From the NCBI RefSeq assembly GCF_003044185.1, contig NZ_PYYB01000003.1, positions 62,001-126,000 on the forward strand: 64,000 nucleotides of DNA, in the 5' to 3' direction. Source of the stretch: Paraconexibacter algicola (GTDB lineage Bacteria > Actinomycetota > Thermoleophilia > Solirubrobacterales > Solirubrobacteraceae). Positions within the stretch are counted from its first letter, which is position 1; every line of letters begins with the position of its first letter. This document shows, piece after piece, positions 28,405 through 35,461 of this stretch. The notes under the pieces were generated by a model, which saw only the letters and a program-made list of their open reading frames with translations, did no database searches and was not told the DNA's origin. The translations under genes were made by a program, and so were the position numbers.

Positions 28405-28520
28405 ACCGGGCATAGGACGCGGCGCGATGGGCCACGGGAGAGCCGACGGCGGTGCGGGTGCTGCTGCTGTCGGCGAGGAACGTCACGGGCACGGCGAACC
28501 GTAGCAGCGCCGGCGCCCGG

Positions 28521-30041
28521 TCACGAGCGGCGCGGGGCGCAGACCCGGTAGGTGCGGGTCTGCACGAGGCGCGCACCCGTACTGGTCCGCGCGACGATCC
28601 GCAGCGTCACGAGCCCGGGTCGGCGGCCGGCGAGCCGCACCCGCACGACGGACCGGCCGCGACGGTCGCGGCCGACGGCGACCCGGCGCCCGCCGAGCGT
28701 GGCGCGCACGGCGACGAGGCGTCCGCGGGCGGGGCGGCGCACGGCGACCGCGAAGGTGCGGCGTGGTGCGCACGGGCGGCCGGGTGCCACGGCGGGCGGG
28801 CGGGCGCCCGGGGTGGCGGACGGGGCGGGATCGGGCGGGACGGTGCAGGTGCTGTTCGCCGGGCGTCCCGCGAACCGGGCGGTGAGGAACCGCAGGGCCC
28901 CCGGCTCGCCGACGGCGACCTCGGTGAAGTGCTCGCCCGGGTGCTCGACGTGCTCCACGGGCACGCCGGCGCGGCAGAAGCGGCGCAGCAGCTCCCGCGA
29001 GGGGGCGATCGGGGCGAGCTCGTCGCCGGTCGCGTGGTAGTCGTAGACCGGGACCGCGGGGACGCCGGGATAGGTCAGCGGGCTGGCCTGCCGGAAGACC
29101 TCGGTGAACGGCTCGCGGTCGATCGCGCCCGGGTCGGTCAGGCCGTCCGCCGCCCGGAACGCGGGGTGCTTCAGGGCGGCGTCGACGATGCAGTCGTCCT
29201 GGCTGCGCGCGACGGCGGCCCGTCCCCGGGCGGAGAGGAACGAGGTGAGGCGCGCCTGCGGGTAGGCGCGGTCGAGGCCGATCAGCCCGATGACGATCGC
29301 GCCGCCGGCGGGCCCCCCGTCGAAGGCGCGCAGGCCCTCGCGGATGCTGGCGTTGTTGCCGCCCAGCGCGACGCCGACGAGCGGCAGCTCGGGCGCGTGG
29401 GTCGGGTGCAGCTGGGCGGCGGTGCTGGAGGCGATCGCGCCGCCGGAGTAGCCCCAGAGGCCGATCGGGGCGCGCGGGTCGATCCCGGCGGGCGCGAAGG
29501 CACGAGCGGCGCGCAGCCCGTCCAGGACGCCGCGGGCCTGCCCGTCGGCGCCGAGCCAGGCGGAGTCCGGGCCCTGGTAGTCGGGGACCACGACGGTCCA
29601 GCCGCGCTCGACGGCGGAGGCGACCGTCTGCGCGTCGGGCGTGGTGTTGGTGGGCGCGCGCAGGCCCTGCGTGAGCACCCACGAGGGGGCGCAGCGCAGC
29701 CCAACCCCGTCTTCGGGCATCTGGTAGCTGAGGACCGGGCGCGGTCCGTCCCCCGTCCACGGCGTCCGGGGCCGCAGGACGGTGGTGAGGTAGGCCGAGG
29801 GCGCGCCGGTCGTGTCGCGGGTCTTGAAGCGGACCTGCCAGGCGTCGGCGTCGATCGGCAGCGAGAACCGGGTGGCGGTGACCGGTCGCGCGTCGATGAC
29901 GGTCCCGTCGGCGAGGCCGGCGATGCCCGCGGGTACCCCGTAGAAGGGGTCGTCGTCGGGCCGGGACTGGGCGGTCGCGGTGGCGACGGGCGCGGTGGAC
30001 AGCAGGGCGGCGGCGAGCGCCAGGACGCGTCGGCGGGACAT
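28521..30041 (-). CDS. Secreted lipase-like alpha/beta hydrolase
   Basis: A 506-residue exported protein with signal peptide at about 1-25 (basic MSRRR, hydrophobic core, ATAQ end). The alpha/beta-hydrolase body has the nucleophile elbow GYSGG (Ser199), a late Asp in YDYHATGDE and a His in HPGEHFTE, a complete triad. The layout fits the secretory lipase family (LIP, Candida antarctica lipase A-like). After a Pro-rich linker (about 405-425) comes an Arg-rich beta domain of about 85 residues with cysteines at its start and end, perhaps wall-binding. The ATG at 30041 has a good GGGGAGGAG Shine-Dalgarno and its own promoter. Confidence 0.85.
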   Translation of the reverse strand: MSRRRVLALAAALLSTAPVATATAQSRPDDDPFYGVPAGIAGLADGTVIDARPVTATRFSLPIDADAWQVRFKTRDTTGAPSAYLTTVLRPRTPWTGDGPRPVLSYQMPEDGVGLRCAPSWVLTQGLRAPTNTTPDAQTVASAVERGWTVVVPDYQGPDSAWLGADGQARGVLDGLRAARAFAPAGIDPRAPIGLWGYSGGAIASSTAAQLHPTHAPELPLVGVALGGNNASIREGLRAFDGGPAGGAIVIGLIGLDRAYPQARLTSFLSARGRAAVARSQDDCIVDAALKHPAFRAADGLTDPGAIDREPFTEVFRQASPLTYPGVPAVPVYDYHATGDELAPIAPSRELLRRFCRAGVPVEHVEHPGEHFTEVAVGEPGALRFLTARFAGRPANSTCTVPPDPAPSATPGARPPAVAPGRPCAPRRTFAVAVRRPARGRLVAVRATLGGRRVAVGRDRRGRSVVRVRLAGRRPGLVTLRIVARTSTGARLVQTRTYRVCAPRRS

Positions 30042-30096
30042 GCGCTCCTCCCCGGAGGCAGATCTGGTCACGGGCATGACCGGATGGACGGAGGCG

Positions 30097-30126
30097 ACCG
30101 TACCACCCCCGCCCGCGATCCGGCAA
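30097..30126 (-). promoter_or_regulatory. Promoter of the lipase gene
   Basis: A -35 TTGCCG (30121-30126) and a -10 TACGGT (30097-30102) with an 18-base spacer on the minus strand. They lie about 56 bases before the start codon, leaving a leader with a strong Shine-Dalgarno. Confidence 0.55.
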
Positions 30127-30138
30127 GCGCCCTGACCA

Positions 30139-30153
30139 GACGGCTGCGCCGTC
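30139..30153 (-). terminator. Terminator hairpin after hisC
   Basis: GACGGC/GCCGTC, a 6-bp stem with a TGC loop, 7 bases past the hisC stop. Outer complementary bases (ACC/GGT) can lengthen it. It separates hisC from the lipase promoter. Confidence 0.5.
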
Positions 30154-30159
30154 GGTCCG

Positions 30160-31245
30160 TCAGGCGCCGAGCAGCACCCCGAGCTCGTGGAGGAAGCGGT
30201 CGTTCTGCTGCGGCGTGCCGTAGGTGACGCGCAGCGCCCCCTCGCGACCGAGCGCGCTGCCCGCGCGCACGAGCACCCCTCGGGCGGCGAGGCCGTCGAC
30301 GATCGCCTTCTCCTCGTAGCCGTCGGGCAGGTCGAACCAGGCGAAGTTCGCCTGCGAGTCCGCCGGGGTGATGCCCAGCTCGGCGAGTCCGGACTCGAGC
30401 TCGACCCGCGCGATCACCGCGCGCTCGACGCGCTCGGCCACGGCGTCCTGGTGCTTGAGCGCCTCGATCGCCGCCGCCTGCGCGGCCTGGTTGCAGAAGA
30501 ACGGCTGGCGGACCTGGTTGACGGCGGTGGGGAACTCGTCGCCGCCGCAGAGCGCGTAGCCGACGCGCAGGCCGCAGAGGCCGTAGATCTTGGAGAACGT
30601 CCGCAGCAGCACGAGGTTGTCGTGCTTCTTCAGCAGGTCGATCGACGAGTCCGGGTCCTCGAGCGTGTTGTACTCGCAGTACGCCTCGTCCAGCAGCACG
30701 CAGACGTGCCGGGGCACCTTCTCGAGGAACCTGGCGATGTCCGCCAGCGGGATCGCGGTCGAGGTCGGGTTGTTCGGGTTGCAGACGATCACCAGGCGCG
30801 TCGCCGCGGTGATCTCCGCCGCCATCGCGTCGAGGTCGTGCTCCTGGCGGTCGTTCAGCGGCACGCGGATGCCACGCGCACCCGAGGCCGCCTCCAGGTG
30901 CGGGTAGACGCTGAAGCTCGGCCACGCGTAGACGAGCTCGGCGCCCGGCTCGAGCAGCGCGTCACCGGCCGCCAGCAGGATGTCGCAGCTGCCGTTGCCG
31001 ATCGCGATCCGGTGCGGCGGCACCTCGGTGCGGTCGCTGAGCGCGCGACGCAGCAGTGCGTTGGTCGGGTCCGGGTAGCGGTTGAGCCCGCCGAGGACCT
31101 TGGCGACCGCCTCCTGGACCGCCGGGAGCGGCGGGTCCGGGGCCTCGTTGGAGGCCAGCAGGGCGACGTCCTCGGGCAGCGCGTAGGCGCTGGCCGCAGG
31201 GTAGACGGGGATGCGCGCGACGCGCTCGTTGAACTCGATGGCCAC
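30160..31245 (-). CDS. hisC: Histidinol-phosphate / aromatic aminotransferase
   Basis: A 361-residue fold-type I PLP enzyme: SNEAPDPP, IGNGSCDILLAAGDALLEPG, CNPNNPTSTAIPLADIARFL, the Asp-Ala-Tyr in DEAYCEYNTLED, and the Schiff-base lysine in TFSKIYGLCGLRVGYALCG. These fit HisC. Because it sits with aroH and just upstream of aroF-tyrA-aroA, it may also transaminate aromatic keto acids, a known side activity of this family. The GTG at 31245 is preceded by a TAGCCT box at 6 bases, which suggests a leaderless transcript. Confidence 0.92.
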   Translation of the reverse strand: MAIEFNERVARIPVYPAASAYALPEDVALLASNEAPDPPLPAVQEAVAKVLGGLNRYPDPTNALLRRALSDRTEVPPHRIAIGNGSCDILLAAGDALLEPGAELVYAWPSFSVYPHLEAASGARGIRVPLNDRQEHDLDAMAAEITAATRLVIVCNPNNPTSTAIPLADIARFLEKVPRHVCVLLDEAYCEYNTLEDPDSSIDLLKKHDNLVLLRTFSKIYGLCGLRVGYALCGGDEFPTAVNQVRQPFFCNQAAQAAAIEALKHQDAVAERVERAVIARVELESGLAELGITPADSQANFAWFDLPDGYEEKAIVDGLAARGVLVRAGSALGREGALRVTYGTPQQNDRFLHELGVLLGA

Positions 31246-31251
31246 GCCAGC

Positions 31252-31257
31252 AGGCTA
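31252..31257 (-). promoter_or_regulatory. TAGCCT -10 box of hisC
   Basis: TAGCCT ends 6 bases before the GTG at 31245, in the gap after aroH and not part of a stop codon. There is no Shine-Dalgarno. Confidence 0.5.
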
Positions 31258-31290
31258 CCGCGGGTGCGCGCCGTCCCGGCGCCCGTGCGG

Positions 31291-31656
31291 CTACTGGGCG
31301 GAGTCGAGGTCGGTGCGCAGGGCGCGCGCCTCCCCCAGGTACACGTGCCGGGCCTCGTGGCCGTCGGGCGCGTAGTAGTGCATCAGCACGCGGATGACCT
31401 TCGGGAGCGCGCCGGGGACCGGGATCTCCTGCGCGCACAGCAGCGGCACGCGGTCGAAGCCCAGGGCGCGCGCGGCGACGGCGGGGAAGTCGGCGTCGAG
31501 GTCGGGCGTGAGCGTGAAGATGCAGCTGACGACGTCGTCGGGGGTCAGCTCGTTGCGCTTCATGATCTCGCGCATCAGCCAGTCGGTCGCGCCGAGGATC
31601 GCCTCGCCGGAGTTCTGGTCGACGGACGAGGCTCCGCGGAGGGCGAACAGGCGCAT
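31291..31656 (-). CDS. aroH: Chorismate mutase, AroH type
   Basis: AroH turns chorismate into prephenate, the substrate of TyrA encoded about 4 kb away. The 121-residue protein matches the trimeric Bacillus-type family: LRGASSVDQNSGEAILGAT at the start, FTLTPDLDADFPAVAAR in the middle, a conserved Cys in LLCAQEIPVPGALPK, and RHVYLGEARALRTDL at the end. The active-site Arg, Glu and Cys segments are present. It lies 14 bases after rluB, so it is probably in the rluB transcript. Confidence 0.94.
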   Translation of the reverse strand: MRLFALRGASSVDQNSGEAILGATDWLMREIMKRNELTPDDVVSCIFTLTPDLDADFPAVAARALGFDRVPLLCAQEIPVPGALPKVIRVLMHYYAPDGHEARHVYLGEARALRTDLDSAQ

Positions 31657-31670
31657 GGACGCGGATTGAA

Positions 31671-32396
31671 TCAGCCGCGCGGCGGCGGTGACGGGCGCCC
31701 CGCCGCGCGCAGCCGCTCGACCTCCGCGGCGGTCAGGCGCCGCGCGCGCCCCTCGGCCAGACCGGTGAGCCGCAGCGGGCCGAACGCGACGCGCTGGAGC
31801 GCGACCACGGGATGGCCGACCTCCTCGAGCATGCGGCGGACCTGGCGCTTGCGGCCCTCGCGCAGCGTCAGCTCGACCTCCTCGCGCGAGAGCGCCCGGG
31901 CCTTCGCGGGGAGGGTCATCCCGTCCTCGAGCCGCACCCCCTCGCGCAGGCGTCGCAGCGTCGCCTCCTTGACGGGCGGGTGCTCGACCCGCGCCCGGTA
32001 GGTCTTGGGGACCTCGAAGCTCGGGTGGGTGAGGTGCTGGGCGAGCTCGCCGTCGTTGGTCAGGAGCAGCAGGCCGGTGGTGTCGGCGTCGAGGCGACCG
32101 ACGGGGTAGAGCCGCACGTGGGCGTCGACGAGGTCGACGACGGTCGGGCGCCCGTGGGTGTCGCGCGCCGTCGAGACGACGCCGGCGGGCTTGTTGACGG
32201 CGTAGACCACGCGGGCCTGCGTCGTCGGGGAGGCGATCTCCAGGCCGTCGACGGTGATGTGCTCGGTGCCGGCGACGTCGGTCGCCGGGTCGAGCACGAC
32301 GACCCCGTCGACCATCACGCGACCCTCGAAGACGAGCTTTTCCGAGGCGCGGCGGGACGCGACGCCCGCGTGGGCGAGATGCTTCTGCAGACGCAC
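31671..32396 (-). CDS. rluB: 23S rRNA pseudouridine synthase, RluB/RsuA family
   Basis: A 241-residue protein. An N-terminal S4 RNA-binding domain starts RLQKHLAHAGVASRRASEKL. The synthase domain has VYAVNKPAGVVST and the catalytic Asp in GRLDADTTGLLLLTNDGEL, and ends with REGRKRQVRRMLEEVGHPV. The family modifies 23S U2605 (RluB) or 16S U516 (RsuA); RluB is favoured by length and by proximity to scpAB, a common neighbour. The GTG at 32396 is chosen because a TACGGT -10 box lies 7 bases upstream. The alternative GTG at 32405 would overlap that box. Confidence 0.92.
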   Translation of the reverse strand: MRLQKHLAHAGVASRRASEKLVFEGRVMVDGVVVLDPATDVAGTEHITVDGLEIASPTTQARVVYAVNKPAGVVSTARDTHGRPTVVDLVDAHVRLYPVGRLDADTTGLLLLTNDGELAQHLTHPSFEVPKTYRARVEHPPVKEATLRRLREGVRLEDGMTLPAKARALSREEVELTLREGRKRQVRRMLEEVGHPVVALQRVAFGPLRLTGLAEGRARRLTAAEVERLRAAGRPSPPPRG

Positions 32397-32403
32397 GCCC
32401 AGC

Positions 32404-32409
32404 ACCGTA
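32404..32409 (-). promoter_or_regulatory. TACGGT -10 box of rluB
   Basis: TACGGT ends 7 bases before the GTG at 32396. It marks a leaderless rluB-aroH transcript that starts next to the rluB start codon. Confidence 0.5.
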
Positions 32410-32493
32410 CCCCGCCCGGGCCCCGGGGCGACCCCGCGACGCACCGCCCCGACGGCGACCCGGACGCGAACGCGGCGCCGCCGCACCCTGCCT

Positions 32494-32534
32494 GCCGGAC
32501 CGCAGCTCGCGGGTCCCGCGAGCTGCGGTCCGGC
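32494..32534. repeat. Perfect 41-base inverted repeat
   Basis: Two exactly complementary 20-base arms (32494-32513 and 32515-32534) flank a single T at 32514. The core of the arms is CCGCAGCTCGCGGG and its complement. It lies midway between the divergent rluB and rlmN promoters, about 85 bases from the rluB -10 box and 115 from the rlmN -10 box, in a stretch with no gene. A terminator is not expected between divergent genes. It may be an operator, a cruciform or the remnant of a mobile palindrome. Confidence 0.8.
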
Positions 32535-32585
32535 GGGCGGCGTCGGCCCGCGGGTCGCGCCGCGCGAGCCACGGTCGATCGACCG

Positions 32586-32608
32586 CGCCACCGGACCTGC
32601 CGGTGGCG
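32586..32608. repeat. Hairpin upstream of rlmN
   Basis: A perfect 9-bp inverted repeat CGCCACCGG/CCGGTGGCG with a 5-base loop, about 52 bases before the rlmN start. It is directly preceded by the palindrome CGGTCGATCGACCG (32572-32585). With the 41-base repeat it makes this 264-base gap unusually rich in dyad symmetry. Confidence 0.55.
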
Positions 32609-32648
32609 TCGGGGAGGTGGCCGCGATGCCTCGGACGCCCCGCCGACC

Positions 32649-32654
32649 TACCAT
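32649..32654 (+). promoter_or_regulatory. TACCAT -10 box, leaderless promoter of rlmN
   Basis: TACCAT ends exactly 6 bases before the GTG at 32661. The predicted first transcribed base is the G of the start codon. No Shine-Dalgarno is present. Confidence 0.5.
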
Positions 32655-32660
32655 GGGCGC

Positions 32661-33641
32661 GTGGACCTCGCGCTCCTCGACAGCACGCTCGCCGACCTCG
32701 GCCAGCCCGCCTTCCGCGCCAAGCAGGTGTGGGAGTGGGCCTCGCGCGGCGCCGCCGGCTACGAGGAGATGACGAACCTGCCCGCCGGGCTGCGCGACGA
32801 GCTCGCCGCGCGCGTGCCGTTCTCGACGCTCGAGCTCGTCCGGGAGGCGCACGCCTCCGACGGGACGGTCAAGGCGCTGTTCCGCACGCAGGACGGCCGG
32901 CTGATCGAGGCGGTCCTGATGCGCTACCGGGACGGCCGCCGCTCGGTCTGCCTGTCCTCGCAGTCCGGCTGCCCGCTGACCTGCACGTTCTGCGCGACCG
33001 GCACGATGAAGTTCGGCCGCAACCTGTCCGCCGGGGAGATCCTCGACCAGGCCCTGCACTTCCGGCGGATCGAGCCGATCGACAACGTCATCTTCATGGG
33101 CATGGGCGAGCCGATGATGAACCTCGACAACGTGCTCACCACCTGCGAGCGGCTGCCCGACGTCGGGGTCGCCCACCGCCGCCAGGCGATCTCCACGGTC
33201 GGCTGGATCCCCGGCATCGACCGGCTCGCGCAGCAGGAGCGGCCGATCCGTCTCGCGCTGTCCCTGCACGCCGCCGACGACGCGCTGCGCTCGGAGATCA
33301 TGCCCGTGAACGAGCGCTACCCGCTCCGCGACGTGCTCGCCGCCTGCGCCCGCTTCTACGCGCGCAAGAAGCGCAAGATCTTCGTCGAGTACGTGATGCT
33401 CGAAGGCGTCAACGACGCGCCCGAGCAGGCCGTGCAGCTGGCCCGGGTGCTGGACCCCAAGGTCTACAAGGTGAACCTCATCCCGTACAACCCGACCGGG
33501 TCCTACGACGGGTCCTCGCGCGAGGTCATCGACGTCTTCCGCGACACGGTCGAGGCGCACGGCGTCGAGGCGACCGTGCGGCTCACGCGCGGCCGCGACA
33601 TCGACGCGGCCTGCGGCCAGCTGGCCGCCAAGTCCGCCTGA
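32661..33641 (+). CDS. rlmN: Dual-specificity 23S rRNA / tRNA (adenine C2) methyltransferase
   Basis: A radical SAM enzyme making m2A2503 in 23S rRNA and m2A37 in tRNA. In 326 residues the N-terminal helical part (QPAFRAKQVWEWASRG) is short. The iron-sulfur triad is CPLTCTFC within SSQSGCPLTCTFCATG, followed by IFMGMGEPMMNLDNV. The second catalytic Cys lies near the end in DIDAACGQL. The GTG start is in frame with the fold, while the ATG at 32653 is out of frame. It is the only plus-strand gene between 14.5 and 64 kb. Confidence 0.95.
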   Translation: MDLALLDSTLADLGQPAFRAKQVWEWASRGAAGYEEMTNLPAGLRDELAARVPFSTLELVREAHASDGTVKALFRTQDGRLIEAVLMRYRDGRRSVCLSSQSGCPLTCTFCATGTMKFGRNLSAGEILDQALHFRRIEPIDNVIFMGMGEPMMNLDNVLTTCERLPDVGVAHRRQAISTVGWIPGIDRLAQQERPIRLALSLHAADDALRSEIMPVNERYPLRDVLAACARFYARKKRKIFVEYVMLEGVNDAPEQAVQLARVLDPKVYKVNLIPYNPTGSYDGSSREVIDVFRDTVEAHGVEATVRLTRGRDIDAACGQLAAKSA

Positions 33642-33660
33642 GCCGCTCGCGCGGCGCGGG

Positions 33661-34611
33661 TCAGGCCGCGGGCGACGGCGCGGGATCGGGCTCGAGCCCG
33701 GGAACCGTGCTCGGACCGGTGTCCGCGTCACCCGGCTGGGCGACGGCGGTGGTGCCCGCGCGGGCCTCGCCGGCGCGCAGCAGCCGCTCGCGCAGGTCGG
33801 CCTCCTCGTCGGGCGAGGGGTCCCACTCGGTGACCGGCGGCAGGTCCTTCAGCGAGCGCAGCCCGAACAGCTTCAGGAACAGCGGCGTGGTGCGGTAGAG
33901 CACGGCGCCGAACTGGGAGCGGCCAGCCTCCTCGATGAGGCCGCGCTCGAGCAGCGTCTGGCTCGCGCTGTCGGCGCTGACGCCGCGGATGCGCGTGATC
34001 TCCGGGCGCGAGGCGGGCTGCAGGTAGGCGACGATCGCCAGCGTCTCGGCCTGGGCGGGCGACAGCGGCGGGGTGCGCGGCTTGGCGAGCAGCCGCCGCG
34101 CGGCCGACTCGGTCTCCGCCGCCGTGGCGAGCGCGTAGCCGCCGCCGACCTCGCGGAGCACCAGCCCGCGACGGCCCTCGGCGAGCTCCTCGCGCAGCAG
34201 CGCGATCGCGGCGGCCAGCTCGTGCGGCTCGCACTCGCAGGCGTCCGCGAGCTGCGGTGCGCGTACGGGCTCGGAGGACAGGAACAGCAGCGCCTCGACG
34301 CTGCGGCCGATCTCCGCGGCGCGCGCCGGGTCGACGTCCGCCGGGTCGCCCACGAGCTCGGGCTCCGCGGCCGGCACCTCCTCGGCCGACGAGACGGCGG
34401 GCTCCGCGTCGGCGGGCGGCGCGTCGGGTGCGACATCGACCGCGGTGGCGTCGTCGGTCGCGACGGTCGCTTCCGGGCCGGCGCCGTCGGCGGCGGGAGC
34501 GGGGTCCGCGTCCGCGGCGGGCACCGGGACGGGCGTCGTGCCGGGCGCGGTGGCGCGCTGGCCGAACGGGACGACGACGGCGCGGGGCTCGTCGCGGCGG
34601 TCGTCGCTCAT
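33661..34611 (-). CDS. scpB: Segregation and condensation protein ScpB
   Basis: ScpB is the winged-helix kleisin partner of ScpA in the SMC condensin. The conserved part starts at about residue 95 (RSVEALLFLSSEPVRAPQLA) and includes LREVGGGYALAT, SPAQAETLAIVAYLQPASRPE and FGAVLYRTTPLFLKLFGL. In front is a stretch of about 95 residues rich in Ala, Pro and Asp with no visible fold, and a similar short tail follows. The ATG at 34611 overlaps the scpA stop by four bases. Confidence 0.94.
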   Translation of the reverse strand: MSDDRRDEPRAVVVPFGQRATAPGTTPVPVPAADADPAPAADGAGPEATVATDDATAVDVAPDAPPADAEPAVSSAEEVPAAEPELVGDPADVDPARAAEIGRSVEALLFLSSEPVRAPQLADACECEPHELAAAIALLREELAEGRRGLVLREVGGGYALATAAETESAARRLLAKPRTPPLSPAQAETLAIVAYLQPASRPEITRIRGVSADSASQTLLERGLIEEAGRSQFGAVLYRTTPLFLKLFGLRSLKDLPPVTEWDPSPDEEADLRERLLRAGEARAGTTAVAQPGDADTGPSTVPGLEPDPAPSPAA

Positions 34612-35372
34612 GCGGTCACCGCGTCCCAGATCGGCCGCTCGTCCTGCCGCGGCGGGCGGATCGCGATGTCCCCGAACGGCTCGGCCTGCTCCCAGGTCGC
34701 CTCGCCCTGCTTGTAGAGCTCCAGCAGCGCGAACAGCGTCACCGCGACCGTCATCCGGTCCGCGCCGCGGACCGCGTCGTCGAACGAGCAGGTGCCGCGT
34801 CGCAGCAGCGAGCGCAGGATCGACAGCCGCTCGGCGACGGTGACCTTCGGGATGTTCAGGTGGTGCAGGCTGATGCGCTCGGGCATCTTCAGCAGGCCGC
34901 CCATGGCCTTGCCGAGCCGTCGCGGGTCGTAGACCGAGTCGGCCTCGTCCTCGCGGAACTCGCGCAGCCACCGTGGCAGTGGCGCCTCGCGGTAGCGGTG
35001 GTGGTGCTCGCCGGCCAGGCGGCGCTGCAGCTCCTCGGCGGCGCGGCGGTAGCGGACGGCCTCGAGCATGCGGGCCAGCAGTTCCTCGGCGGCCTCCCCC
35101 GGCTCGAGGTCCAGGAGGTCCTCCTCCTCACGCGGGAGCATCAGCCGCGACTTGAGCTCCAGCAGCGCGGCGATGAGCACCAGGAACTCGGTGGCGACCT
35201 CGAGGTCGAGCTCGCCCTTGGCCTCGAGGTGGTCGATGTAGGAGAGCACCACGTCGGCGAGCTCGACCTCGAGCAGGTCGACCTCCTCGCGCAGGACGAG
35301 GGTCAGGAGCAGGTCGAACGGCCCGCTGAAGACGTCGAGGTCGAGCTCGAGCTCTGCCACGGTGATCGGCAC
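34608..35372 (-). CDS. scpA: Segregation and condensation protein ScpA (kleisin)
   Basis: ScpA bridges the SMC heads. The 254-residue protein starts with the SMC-binding segment LDVFSGPFDLLLTLV, has LATEFLVLIAALLELKSRL-like helices (VATEFLVLIAALLELKSR), and ends with a winged helix (MTVAVTLFALLELYKQGEATW). Two GTG starts are possible. The one at 35372 is chosen because a TAGCGT box ends 7 bases before it and a TCGCCG hexamer lies 17 bases further up. The GTG at 35381 would add three residues. scpB follows with a 4-base overlap. Confidence 0.92.
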   Translation of the reverse strand: MPITVAELELDLDVFSGPFDLLLTLVLREEVDLLEVELADVVLSYIDHLEAKGELDLEVATEFLVLIAALLELKSRLMLPREEEDLLDLEPGEAAEELLARMLEAVRYRRAAEELQRRLAGEHHHRYREAPLPRWLREFREDEADSVYDPRRLGKAMGGLLKMPERISLHHLNIPKVTVAERLSILRSLLRRGTCSFDDAVRGADRMTVAVTLFALLELYKQGEATWEQAEPFGDIAIRPPRQDERPIWDAVTA

Positions 35373-35379
35373 GCCCGGC

Positions 35380-35408
35380 ACGCTAACGGCCCGATCGGAC
35401 GGCGGCGA
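35380..35408 (-). promoter_or_regulatory. Promoter of scpAB
   Basis: A -10 TAGCGT (35380-35385) and a -35-like TCGCCG (35403-35408) with a 17-base spacer. The -10 ends 7 bases before the GTG at 35372, fitting a leaderless transcript. The -35 overlaps the left arm of the inverted repeat at 35406-35444. Confidence 0.45.
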
Positions 35409-35444
35409 ACCATTTCGCGAAGTCCCTGCAACCGCGATGGTTCG
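35406..35444. repeat. Inverted repeat upstream of scpA
   Basis: CGAACCAT (35406-35413) and its exact complement ATGGTTCG (35437-35444). Inner CGCG/CGCG pairing after a two-base bulge extends the stem to 12 bp around a 13-base loop. It is A/T-richer than its surroundings and overlaps the -35 of scpAB. It could be an operator or the terminator of the RTX-like gene, whose stop lies 18 bases away. Confidence 0.5.
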
Positions 35445-35461
35445 GCCGTGAACGGCCCCGG

